NCBI GenBank assembly: GCA_030267565.1
Contig: BRXU01000004.1
Location: 3,974,501-4,038,500 of the forward strand
From: Pleodorina starrii
Taxonomy: Eukaryota; Chlorophyta; Chlorophyceae; Chlamydomonadales; Volvocaceae
Direction: 5' to 3'
Length of the DNA stretch: 64,000 nucleotides
This document shows positions 33,908-46,200 of the stretch, piece by piece; the first letter of the stretch is position 1; each line of letters begins with the position of its first letter. The translations under genes were made by a program, and so were the position numbers. Under the pieces are notes generated by a model. That model worked only from the letters and a program-made list of their open reading frames with translations. It ran no database searches and was not told where the DNA came from.

Positions 33908-33912
33908 TGTAA
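33908..33912 (+). terminator. Candidate poly(A) signal of CobW gene
   Basis: TGTAA about 485 bases after the CobW stop, followed by a short AT-rich run. It is the first plus-strand TGTAA I found after the stop and gives a 3' UTR length usual for this type of alga. Confidence 0.5.
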
Positions 33913-36900
33913 AGTTGTAGTTTAAACAAGCTCTGTCGGGCCCCAGGGCAGCCTGCAAATGCCGGATGCGGCAGCCGGCCCGAAGCAGCGCGTACCCCGG
34001 GGACAACGCGGCGCTGAGCGGCATGTGTGGGATGCGTTAGGACAGATGAAGAGCGCGGCAGCGCCCGGCGCGGCGGCGCCAACGCGATGCGGCGGTGCAG
34101 GGCATGCGGCGGGGTTGCAAAGGTGGGATGTAGGGCGCGGCGCAGTTGGCACCCATTCGGGACTCGGACAAGGGACTCGGTCCGCAAGATCTGGTTTTCC
34201 CGTCCAACGAAGAGGCGCCAGGCGCGTGAACACTGGACAGCTACCCAGCAGCTGCGTGGAACTAGGGTTATCGTTCTTGTTGCCTTTTTTGTGAACGGAG
34301 TTTTGCGCTCGCACAAATGCAAATGCACACTGGTCTGCCCTCGGGCTGGGGCTGGCTGCGGCCATTTCTGCCGGCGTTCCCTGAAATGGCGGGAGCAGGG
34401 GAGAGCGAGTTGGGGAGCGATGCCGCGATCTCGGGTTGCCGTTGCACCCACGAGGCATGTTTGCTGATTGTGCTGTTGTTGGCGCCACAAGAAGGTAAAC
34501 GGAAGCGAGCTCAGCGGAAGGATTGTTGACAACGAGGTCGAGTTGTCGCCCACATCAGAAAAGCCGGCTTCCATCCGCGATCAGCGCCGCAGTTGTCGCA
34601 GCCGCATACCAGATACCACACCGAACTCGTAAATAAAGTCTTTTTCTTACCTACTAAAAATATTTTACGATGACGCGCGTGTGCGAAGACAAGTTTTGTG
34701 AATCCGTTGTCGGGGCTGGCCCGAATTATCCTGCCCGCGCTTGTCGCGCTCCGTCAGGTTAGCGTAGCGGGCATACCGCGCCGCGACAGCTTTGCCCCTG
34801 GCACCGCTGCAAGTAAATCTACCTTCCCAGATAAGCGTTTTAATTTAGCTGCAAGGCGATCTGATCTTTTCACCAAGCTTTCGTCGTCGTGCGACTGCTG
34901 TCGTCGACAAGCGAAACCAGGTGCCGCCGCCGCCCTGCGTGCACGCCCCCGCCCCCTTGTAATGCCCTTGCAGGGTCCTTTCTCTCCTCCTTCCGTGCAC
35001 GTCGTCGGAAGCGCATGTCCATGTGGAAGCACTGCTGGAGATTGCGGAGCCGCTGCTGCGCAAAGCCTACGCTCACGCGCACAATTGCAAGTGCGACGTC
35101 GCGAGCGCGATGCAGGCCTCTACCCGCTGACGCAGGACATAATGTCCAAACATCATTGTTGCTTTATGTCAATAAAATTTGCTCTATTTGATGGATTTTT
35201 GTCGAGTTGCTAATCACTGTAAATATTGTAGCTGCTGCGGTGGGGTTGTGTTTGTAGATATTCTACCGGCTGACGACGATCAGCGCTTGGTAATGTTTGT
35301 GTTTACCGAGGGCCTTTAAACGCCTGTGACGCCGTTCCGTATGGCTTTGCCCATTCACCGGTTCACGTGGACTACAGTATACGGACTGCTGTAGAGTGCG
35401 TGGGGATGTATGGTAGCGGTTCTGGAATTGATTCTGGGACTCGTGTCAGGAACTGGTTGTTTTTATTGGACTTCCTGACACCAGACAGCTTCCAGTGGAG
35501 GCTTGTCTTCTTTGTGTTTGTAAGCAACTCCGGTACGGAACCACCCTGGGTGCAACGCCATCGAGTGATATCGGGCAGATTGTCCAGTTTCAGTAACAGC
35601 GTCTCACTTGTCAAATGGCGGGCGAAATGAAACCGACCAGAGCACAGCAACGGCAGTCGGTATCTCGTTGGATATCCGTATCAACGTCCACGACCCCTGC
35701 CGAGCTGAGACCTGAGAGGGAGGGGCCCTTCCGCTGAAAGCCTGGGACAATCAGCTGAATCACCGTCTGATTCTGAGACGAAAGACACCCCAGCTGAAAC
35801 GCCGCGGGACTCAGCTGAATGGGCTCAGAATCAAACAGTATCAACCGTATCAACCTCCACTGACAGGCAGTACATGGGAGCCGAAGCGGCTTTTCGGCCA
35901 ATCTCTGGGTTAGGCGGGTTATTAGCTGGAAATGCTATGCAGCCTGATGTTCATGAAGTACCTGTAAGAATCAACAATAAGGCTTACGCGAATATGAACC
36001 GCGCGGTGCTGCAGCACCATGTCCCCTCGCTTCCCAAAAACTCCTGACGCCCAACGGCATCATGAAACTTTTATTGTTGAGGGTTACACTGTGACACCGT
36101 GCCCTCTATGCACGCGGCTGAACAACGGGCAGCCGTGCATAAATATCGCGAAGTATATTTCCCAGTGAAGTGCCCTTGCAATTTCAACTAGGATTTTATA
36201 GCTAAATTTATAAAGGATGCAAAAATGCATCCACCAGACGCGCACGACTGGCTTGTTTCCTTCGCGCAGTGAATTCTTGCCCGGGCGCAAGCCGGTCGTC
36301 ACAGGCCGGTGACCGGCATGGGGGCAGAATAGCCATCTTTCATTCAGAACGGCAATCCTTGTTTCCAACGGCAGGTAGGGCAACTGCAACGGCTGCGTCT
36401 GGGTTGCGTTTGAGGGTTCTTCCTGCCCAACCGCCGTAAGCGAGGCGTCTTCCCCGTGGGCGCCACGTCTGCACATGGGTGTTTCTTGCCGGCAGGCTGC
36501 CGTAATGCCTGCAGATTCTGTATGTTTGTACTGAAGACATAATGCAATTCGCGCCCGCGCAGGCGAACGCCAGTAGCGCTCGCGCTCCGCCGCTCGCGGG
36601 GGCCACAGGAGAGAGGCCGCAGCGCCGAGCCGGCGAGGCATGCCGTCGGTTCTCGGCTGCCTCAGCTTCGGCCGGGCCGCGGGCCTGAATTCGGGCCAGT
36701 TGGCGGACGGAGATGAGGGCGGCCGCGCGGTTGTTTGCTCGTCGGAAGTGTTTCAGGGAGACGACGTTGAGCCCGGGCAGGTCCGTCGCGAAGATAGAGA
36801 GAAAGAAAGCATTCTACCAGTGGGGTCCAGAACCCGGGTCGATGGCCGCATTCAGTTTTATGCACTCATAATAATAGAATCAGTTCATAAGGCCCACAAG

Positions 36901-37358
36901 AGCAGCTGCCAACCATCTCTGAGCCCGCAGCAGCTTTCACTCCTGCACGCGCGGCTGAAGCTGGGGAGCTGCTGCCGGTTGCGGCTCTTCTCCCCGCCAC
37001 ACACACATTCACACCTGGGTTCGTCGTACAAAGCGTTTGCTCGACTGGCGCGGTGGAACGGGTCCCCGGCTGCTTGCTCTCACGGCCAATGGGCGCGGCC
37101 CCTCTACGCGGTGTCGAAATTGGCGATGCCACTGTCATACACAGCGTGTCCGCATGAAAGCCACTCGACATCGGAGATCGTATTTCGGATCTATCGGATT
37201 TTGACCAGCGCCCGGGGCTTGGTGGACAAAACCAAGCGCGCAACACAGCAACGGGCACGGCTGTTCGCCCCACCCCGCCGTGCTGGCCGCTGCTCGCTCG
37301 CCTTGTCCGAAAGCACGCGCTCACGAGATTGAGCGCACACCCTGTCCCCGCGCACGTA

Positions 37359-37372
37359 TGTGTGTGTGTGTG
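37359..37372 (+). repeat. (TG)7 run just before kinase start codon
   Basis: Seven TG pairs ending five bases before the ATG at 37378, so in the mRNA they form a (UG)7 run in the 5' leader if the start is right. Confidence 0.85.
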
Positions 37373-37377
37373 CGTGT

Positions 37378-40300
37378 ATGCGAGCGCAGATCGACAAGCG
37401 GCGCCGTTCCCCCGGCACCGGCGACGATGTCAATGGCGACAACGATGGCGGCGAGGCAATCGGCAGCTCCTCCGCTCCCGGTGTTTGCGTGCTTAGCCAT
37501 GAGGCGAGGCCGGTGGTCGCCTCTGCCGCAGCACACATCGTTATCTCACCCCCGCCCTGTGGCAGCGCCGGGAGCGGCGCCCTCCACGACGTCCCGCCCT
37601 GCAAGAGCGGCGCCGCCGTCGGGGCAAGCCGCCGGCGGAGGCCCCACGCCGCCGCCGCCCGCATCCGGTCGTACTTCAAGGCCGTACTCACGGCGGCCCG
37701 CATCTTGCCCAAGGACGCCGCGGGGGCGGCCGCGCCGGCGCGGAGCACTTCTGGGACTGGGGCCGGGGGGCCCAAGGGCGGCTCCGGATGCGGCGCTGCT
37801 GTACAAGGTACGGCAAGCCGTACATTACTGTCACTACCTCTCAGGCGTGGTGTAGATGCTGAAGGGCAGGCTCTGGGGTTACATGTGCTGGGCTGTGCGC
37901 TGTGCTGGGCGCAGCCTGCCCCGACCTGGCCTGGCGTGACCTGGGCTGGGGCGCGATCCCCGCATGCCGCCCCCCACTCCCCGCACTTTCCCGCCACCCG
38001 CAGCCCGACCGCCCCCACTCAGCAGCCCTCGCCCCTCGCCCCTCGCCCCGCGCAGAGGCCGGGCCCCCCCGCGGCGCGGCCTCGGCCCCGCCCAGCCCCT
38101 TCCTGTTCGCCGCCGGGCCCAACCAACGGCCCTCCTGGGACTCCGACTCCACGCCCGTGCAGCCCTTGCTCATAGTCGGTGGCAGCGACGCGCCGCTGCC
38201 GGCAATCGCGTTCGCCATCTCCAGCGGCGCCGCCGCCCATGCCCTCGCCAACGCGCGCACCGGCTCCGGGCACAGCGCAATCTGCTCCGCCGCCTCCGCG
38301 GGCTTCGACCCCCACAGCGACCGAGGGACCCCTCGCGGCGGCGGCGGCGGCGGCTACGGCGGCGACACGCTGCTGAACTTGTCCCGTCTGGCGAGCACCA
38401 TGGAGCGCGACCGCGGCGGCGACGCCGACGAGCTGTCGACGGTGGGGTCCCTCACAAGTACGACACAATACCCGCTGCTGACGTCCAAGACCAGCGGCTA
38501 CATCATTGAGGAGGGCGGCGTTGGCTTTACGGAGTTGATGAAGGGCGCGGCGTGGCGCAACGTTGGTGCCGTCGCCGCCGCGGCGGCGGCGGCGGCAGGT
38601 ACTGGCGGCGCGGCGAACGGCGGCGGCGGCTGTTGTGGTGGTGGGCTGGATGGCGGCGTGGGGGAGGCCTACGGCGCCGCCAACGGCACCGTCGGCGGCG
38701 GCGGCTACTACGCCCATTTTGGGATGGGCATGGGGATGGGGATGGGGATGGGGATGGCGGTGCCGCCTTGCAGGTGAGTTGGGGCAGCAAGGGGTTGCGG
38801 GTGCGTCGCTCTCTGCTTGCACTGAGCGCTCCTCCGCCTCCTTTCTCATACACCAAAGAATGCACGCGCGCCCATGGAAGCCCTCCCGCGCTGCTCTGCC
38901 CAGCTTGTGTGAAACGCATCCTGCAGGCTAGTGCAGATGATCCCTTCTCAAGTTCGCACATTGCGAACTTGAGACGCCATCTCCACCCCCTCCTCCTCCA
39001 CCACCACCTCCTATTACTGTTCCTGTTCCTGTTCCGCAGGGCCGCTGTCGCCGCCGCCGTGGCGTTCCCGGGGCTAGGTGGCCTCGCCTCGGGCTGCTAC
39101 CCCGAACTGGTGGACGTCTCCTCTGACATGTTGCTGTCTCCGGAGGCTGGCGGCGGCGGCGGACCCATGGGTCACGTCCGTCGCCGCTTCAGTTCGGGGG
39201 CAGGGCTGTGGAGCCCCACCCGGCCGTCGCCCAGTGGGCCGCTCGATCCGCAGGCCACCGCCGCCGCCGGTGCCGCCAGCGGGCTGGGGCTGGGGCTGGG
39301 GCTCAGGTCGGCGGATGGCTCGGCGGCGGGTGAGCTCCGCCCGCCACCGCACCGCGCCTCTGGCGCCGGCGCTGTTGGCGGGCTGCTGCCGCTGCCCTCG
39401 TCGTCGGCTCACTCGCCTCTGCTGCGGTACCGCGGGTCATGGGGCCGTGTGCGCTCGATGGGCACCAGGTGGGTGGGACGGGGAGGGGGACGAATGGTGC
39501 CATGTTGAGATGCCGGCCAGGGTGCCTGCAGCAATGCGTCCAGCTCTCATCTCCTGCCCGTGCCTTCCACCGTGTCGCGCCGGGTCGGCCTCCCTGCATG
39601 CCCTTCTCTTTTCTTTTCTTGTCTTCTTTTCTTTTCTTCTCTTTTCTTTTATTTTTTTATTTTTTTTAGTTTTTCTTTCTTTTATTTTTTATTTTTTCAA
39701 TTTTCTTTTCTCTTTTCTCTTTTCTTTTTTCTTTTCTTATTTTCTTCTCAATTCTTCATCCTTCTCACTCCTTTTTTTCTTCTTTTCTTTTCTTCTCTTC
39801 TCTTCCCTCCTCTTCTTTTATCTTCTATCTCATCTCTCCTTCACTTCGCTTCTCTTCTCTTCTCTTTTCTTTTTTCCCTTACTTTCTTGTATTGATTTCT
39901 TTCCTAATCTCTCTTTTTCTTATCGTTTCTTTGCTTTTCCTTTTCCCCATGTCATCCTCTTGTCATGTCCGGTCCTTCCGCGATGCTGCTGCCCGCAGCA
40001 AGCACGGCGCCTCCTCGCTGAGCCAAGTTCCGGAGGAGGAGCCTCGATTGGGTGCAGCCGGCCAGCCACACCCTCACCCACATCCACAGCGACAGCCCCA
40101 GCCCCAGCCCCAGGGCCCCGGCGCCTGCCCCTCCTCGGTGAGCCAGCCTCACCCCGAGAACCCATCCCAGCAGCTCCGGGCGTCGGCGTCGGCGTCCCTC
40201 TTGCATGCGACGCTCACAGTCACTTCCGACAGCAACAGCGGCAGCGGTGGCGGCGGCGCCAAGGCGGCGGGCGCCCGGTCGGCCACATGCGGGCTGACCA

Positions 40301-43177
40301 GCGGGTCCGCCGAGGTCCCCGCCGCCGCCGACACGGCTGCGAAGGCTCGCGTGCACGGCTTTGGCGACACCGCTGTCATGGTGGCGACGGCGACGGCTGC
40401 TGCTGCTGCAGCGGCGGCGCCTGGCGGCGCTGCCCTCGGCTGCACGGTGGCGGCGGTACAACTACCATCAGCGGCAGAGGCGGCGGAGGGCACCGACGGC
40501 GGCGAGCTGAGCGCGGTGTACGAATTCGAGGAGCAGGACGGCGTGGTTGACGGCGGCGGGGTGGCTTGCGTCGCGGTCGAGACGCCGCCGCCGCCGATGA
40601 CGTCATCGTCATCGCCGGCATTGCCGGGGCCCACTGGGGCTGTCGGCGGCGCGGATGCCACGTCAGCTGCGTCGGCATTGCCGGGACCGCCGCCACAGAC
40701 TCGCCCGGGTTCGTCCAACGGCGACGGCGCCGCCGCCGTGGTCGCGGCGCGGGGCCTGCTGGCATCGACGGCGCCCGCGCCAGCGCCAGCGCTGGCGGCG
40801 CCGGCGCCGGCACCGCTGAACGCCGGCACCACAGACGCTGCTGAAAGCCCCAGCAGATGCGGTGGACCTGGCGGTGCCGACCTGAGTCCGGCCATTGAGT
40901 CGCCGCCGTCAGCCGCACGTGCCGCCACCGCCACCGCCACCGCCGCCGACGCGTTGCTCGCGGCCCCCACTTCGGCCTGCCCCGTCGCACAACCGCCTCA
41001 GCTCGTACAGCTGCAAGTGCAGATCCCGGCCTTTCCCTCCGATTCTGACCTGGACGTAACCCCGGCGACGGCAACGGCAGCTGCTGCCGCCGCGGCAGCC
41101 GCGGCGGCGGCATGGTCAGGGTGGGGCACACCTGCGGCGGCGTCGCCGACCGCTGCCATGCCCATCCTCGCCCGCCGCGCCGCCGCCGCTGCCGCCGCCG
41201 CTGCCGCGTTCGACAGGTGGGCGCCGTCCAGCGCCGGAGGTGGCGGCGGCGGCGGCAGCCGCCTCTCGCTGCCGGACCCCATGCGCCGCCGCGGCAGCAG
41301 CAGCTTCAACATGCGGATCGAGCCGCCTGGCGGCAGCAGCAGCAACTGTCTGGCAGGCCACGTACTCGGCGGCGGGCCGCACTCTCTGGCTGGCTGCAGT
41401 TTGGCGGGGTCGCCCCTGCCGTCGCTCACGTCGACGCCGCTGCGCGGCAACACAGGGCTGGGCTATCTGACCACGACGCTCGACGGCGGCGGTGGCGGCG
41501 GCGGCGGCGAGCGTAGCCGCGGGCCGAGCATGGCGGGCGGCGGCGGCGGCGGCGGCGGGTTGACGCCCGCCGACCCGGGCTCGCCCGCCGGCTCCACGTT
41601 CGCCAGCCCCATCACGCGCCACGTCAGCGGCGCCATGTCGTACACGCCGTATTTGCCCCAGACGCCATGTACTACGTACACGCTGCAGCTGATCCAGGCG
41701 ATGCAGGTGCGCTGGTGCGCTGGTGCGGTGGCGGCACGAAGTTGCGACACCGCGTGACTGACTGCGCATGTCAGCGGGTCACGGCCGCGGTGTGTGGCGG
41801 GCAGCGGGAGCAATGGAGCCGCGCTGCGAAAGCAGTCCAACCGCCACTGCTGTCCTCCGTGTCGCCGTCGCCACTCCGCCCCGGTCAACCCCCACCCACC
41901 CCGCTCCACAGCCAGTCTCTCATTTCGGCCCATTCACCAGCTCCACTCACCCGGCCCCTTCCCGCCCATTCCCCTCTGCAGGTGGATCCCTCCGAGGTGG
42001 TGCTGGGCAAGCTCATCGGCCGGGGCTGCGCGGGCCGTGTGTACAAGGGCACCTTCCGCGGGGAGGTGGTGGCTGTCAAGGTGGTGACGCACACCTCGGA
42101 ACCCGCGGCGGACGGCACCGGTCCCGCGCCGCTGGGCGAGGAGCAGGTGCGGGGGGCCGCTCGGGGGCGGGCACTGGCGCGGGGGCGGGCACTGGCGCGG
42201 GGGCGGGGGCGCTGCCGGGAGATGGGGCCCCACTCGAGTCCGGGTGCAGGGGCGCTGCCACAGGGCTCGGACTCAACGAGCAACAAAAGCCCCGTGGTCT
42301 GACCAGTGGAACACTGACCCGGCTTGGCCGGTGGGTCAGCCAGGCAGCCACCCTCCCAACGCATGGCGCCTCCCAATCCCGCCCCAACCCAACCAAACTC
42401 AATGGACCCGACCCGCTGGCCCCCCGCGCCGCATCCCTCTCTCCCACGCCCCACCGAATCCATCAGAGCAAGCCAACAAGCTTACATCCGAAGACCGCAA
42501 ACCACGTATAATCCCAATGCCTTCCCATTTTCATGTTTTCCTTCCCTTTCTTACCCTGCCGCCGCCGTGGCCTCCCTCCTCCTGCCTCCGCCTCCTCCCG
42601 CCTGCCTTCCTGCCCCCAGGTCAAGACCCTGACTAAGGAGGCTGCGCTCGCTTACCTGTTGAAGCACCCAAACATCGTCTCCACCTACGCGGCCTTCACG
42701 CGCGTCTACACCCCCGCACCACCGCCGCTGCCGCCCGCCTCCCAGCTGATTCAGCAGTCGCTGGGGACCGCCTCGCCGTCCGGCCGCGCCTCCGCCTCCC
42801 TCCTGCAACATTCCTTACAGGCAGCGCTGGAGCGAGTCGCCGCCTCCAAAGTTACGCCGTACAACTCCCCGACGGCGGCGGGCGCAGCCCGGGGGCTGCC
42901 GCCGGCGGCGGCAGCGGCGGCGGCGGAGCCGCCGCCGCCGCTGCCGGCCCTCTCCCGCTGGTACCCCGCCTCCCCAAGCTGCCGCGGCGGGCTGTTGTTC
43001 GGCGGTGGCGGCAGCGGCGGGTCCTCCGTCGGACTCTTCGAGCGTTATTCCGCCGCCGCCGTCATGCAGTACGGCAGCACTAGTGGAGGTGGCGGCGGCG
43101 GCGCGTCCAGCCCCGTCGCCGGCGGGCTGAGCCGCCCGATCTCCCGCATGCAGTCGCGGATGTCGCTGGGACCGCTG

Positions 43178-43211
<34 letters not shown>

Positions 43212-46200
43212 GTCCGAGTGCCGCGGCAGCGGCGTGCGACGACGCGTCCGTCGGTGGCGGTGGCGGCGGCGGCTCCGCCGCCTATGGCTCCGCCGCCGCC
43301 GCCGCGCTGGATCGCTCCGTGCGCGGCGGCAACGTCCCGTCGCCGCTGTCCGCGCCGGCGCCCATGGCCGTCGCCGCCGCCGCGGCCGCCGCGTCGGGGC
43401 CTGTCAGCGGCAGCAACAGCGGCGTCGGTGGCGGCGGCGGCGGCGGCGCGGCGCGGGCGGGTCCCACCAGGTGGGAGGTGTTCATTGTGATGGAGCTGTG
43501 CCCCTGCGGCTCGCTGCGCGCGGCCCTGGACGCGAAGAAGCTCCACAATAAGAAGGGCGTGCCGCACCTGCATGAGGTACGGCAGTCGCGTGCGTGACTA
43601 GGTACGACAGCGCGCGACGGCATGACGCATGCGTGCGGGCATATTCCATCCGGCTCCTCTTGGTCCAACCGTCGCCGCCTGCCGGCCGCATCTTCACGCC
43701 TACGATATCGTAATGCGGGGCGAGACGGAGCAGTTCTCGCCGCGTGCCTGCCTAATGTCTCTTCGCGCGTCGTACGCTGTCTAGTGTCCTACCGTTACGG
43801 AGTTCCCGAGGCAAGCCCAGCACACAACCCTTACATGCGAATGTACGGCCGTGTCCCGCGCTCCCGCCCCGCCCCTTCAGGTGCTCCCGCTGGCCTGGGA
43901 GGTGTCGTGCGCGCTGCAGTACCTCCACGACAATAATGTCGTACACGGTGACCTGAAGGCCGCCAACGTAATGCTATCGATGGCGCCGCCGCCGCCGAAC
44001 AGCGAGCAGGACGCTGTCGTACAGCGCTCCACCGGCGGCGGCGGCGGTGCCGCGGTGGGCGATGCCAGCGGCGGCAGCGGCGGCGGCGGCGGCGGCGGTG
44101 GCGGCGGCGCCAGTGCCGGTGCCCCGCTGGCGCTCGGCTCGCCTCGTCCGGGTCTGCGGCCCACCTTCACAGCCAAGGTGAGGTGAGGGTGGAGGTGGGA
44201 GGGTGGCGCTGAGCGGCTGAGTCGGCGTCTGTCAGGGCTGAGTCGGGGCTGAGTCGGGGCTGCCTCCGACCTCGTTGCCCGCAAGCCGCAACAGACGACG
44301 GCGACACTGACGACGACGACGACGACGACGACTTTTACGAACCCAGAGGCCATCCGCCTCGTCTCCTCCCGCTTGCCGTCCGTCCGCCCATCCGCCTCCT
44401 GCTGCTGCCGTAGCTGTTGTTGCTGCCGCTGTTGGTAATGGCCGCTGTTGCTGCCACCATTGCTGCTGAGGCAGCCGCTGACTGGGTGACTGGTGGGCTG
44501 ATGGGGCCGCTGGGTCGGTGGGTCGGTGCGCCTCTCATCTTCTCTCCTCGCCCTCTTCTCGCCCTCTGCTCGGCTCCCAGGTGGCGGACTTCAGCCACTC
44601 GTATCAGGCTGAGCTGGCGCTGCGGCGGCTGAGGGAGGGCCAGGGCGGCGACGGCGGCGGCGAGGCGGCGGCGGCGACGGACGGTGCTTCGGAGCTGGCG
44701 TCGCCTTCCCACGCGGCTCCGGAGCTGTTCGAGGAGGGCGGGCGGCCCACCTTCCTATCGGACATCTACTCACTAGGTGGGTCGGGTCGGGTTGGCTTTG
44801 GATTGGGTTGGTTTGGTTGGGGTCGGGTCGGGTCGGGTTGGGTTGCTGATTGGCTGCTGGCTTGCTAGGTAGTGGCAGTGGCTACCGTAATCTGCTGGGC
44901 TGCGTGCGGGCGGGATGGCGGGGCTGAAAATCTATATGTTAGGCGGGTGACAAATGACACAATTACCGCAACAACATGCAGTGAATCGCAGGATGCGAAC
45001 CACAAATGCATTCTTGTGGGTTCTGCTCCTGGGCCACGTTGCGACTCTGGGGCGTTTGATGTTTTGTCCATACCGTACAGGCGCCCTGCATTATCGTACA
45101 TTTTCCGTTGTGCCGTCCTCGCGCAGGCGTGGTGCTGTGGGAGCTGTACAGCGGCCGCAAGCCGTACGACAAATACACCGTGGGGGAGGTGCTGGCGGCC
45201 AAGCGGACGGTGCCCACCGCCCACATACTGCCCATCCCCGAAACGTGGATCCCAGAGTACGGCAGGCTATGCGCGCAATGCTGGGCGCCGCCCGCCGAGC
45301 GGCCATCCCTGGACACCATCGTCACGACGCTCGTACTGCTGTGCCGTACGCGGCTGCCGCACGTGCAGCTGTGCTATCCCGTGGCCATCGACGGCGACGA
45401 CGACGAGTACGTCGATCTGTACGGCAATGACGACGCGGTGGCGGCGTTGTACGACGAGGACGCATCGTACCACGCTTTTGCCGTACCGCCGTTGCCCGGC
45501 ATGGTACACGACGCGGCGGATGTACGGCCCGTCGCCGTGGCGTCGATGCTGGGCCGCGGCGCCACGGCCGCGACGGCGCCGGCGGCGACGGGGACCCTCG
45601 CCGCCGGCACGGGCTTCCCGAGCGCGCCCATTTCAGCCAGCAGTGCGGCGCAGTCGGGGTTGCCGTACAGCGCACGGCCGGCATCCGTACTGGAGGTGGC
45701 GGGCCGGACCGCCAGCCGCTGCGTTCTCGAGCATGGCGGCGGCGGCGACGATGATGCCGACGCGGTCCTGAGGAATGTCCGCAACGACCTTCTAACAACC
45801 AACGACCTGGTGGCAGTGGCGGCGGCGGCGACGGCGATGGCGACGGCACCGGAGTTGGAGCCCTTCGTGTGCTCCAACGATGTGTGGCTGTCGCCCTTTA
45901 GCTCCCGGGCGGCAACAGCGGATGGCGCGCCCGGCGGCGCCGCCGCCGGTGTACGACCGTCGTCCATTTTGTTGCCGCCGCTGCCGCCGGGGATGGCCGT
46001 GACGGCTGCTCCCGCCGCCGCCGCCACTGCGTCCGCCGCCTCCGTCAGGGCCGGATCCATGGTGCTGGTTCCCGAGGACTCCTCCTCCGCCTCGCCACCG
46101 CCCTCCCCCAAACCCTTCATGCCATTCGCCCTGCACCAGTCGTACGGCCTGCTCGACTCGCCGCCCAACTCTGGCCCGGTGCCCCTGGCCGAGCCCGCCG

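Larger units (their letters stand above)
33425..37377. other. Gene-poor stretch CobW to kinase
   Basis: Nearly 4 kb without a supported gene. The left end holds the CobW 3' UTR. Around 34600-34680 and 35150-35240 there are AT-rich blocks, the second with a plus-strand TGTAA near 35218, so an unrecognised short transcript could end there. At 35700-35830 the motif CAGCTGAA recurs. Open frames at 33849-34574 (-), 36084-36641 (-) and 36640-37332 (+) have no family signature. The right end should be the kinase promoter and 5' UTR. Confidence 0.4.

Noticed and set aside
33849..34574. 241-codon minus-strand frame
   Set aside because: No motif, uneven composition, no splice or poly(A) context; chance open frame.
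35750..35835. Recurring CAGCTGAA blocks as a CRISPR-like array
   Set aside because: Spacing is irregular, units are too short, and this is eukaryotic nuclear DNA.
36084..36641. 185-codon minus-strand frame
   Set aside because: No family signature and no conserved-looking blocks; kept only as a possible chance frame.
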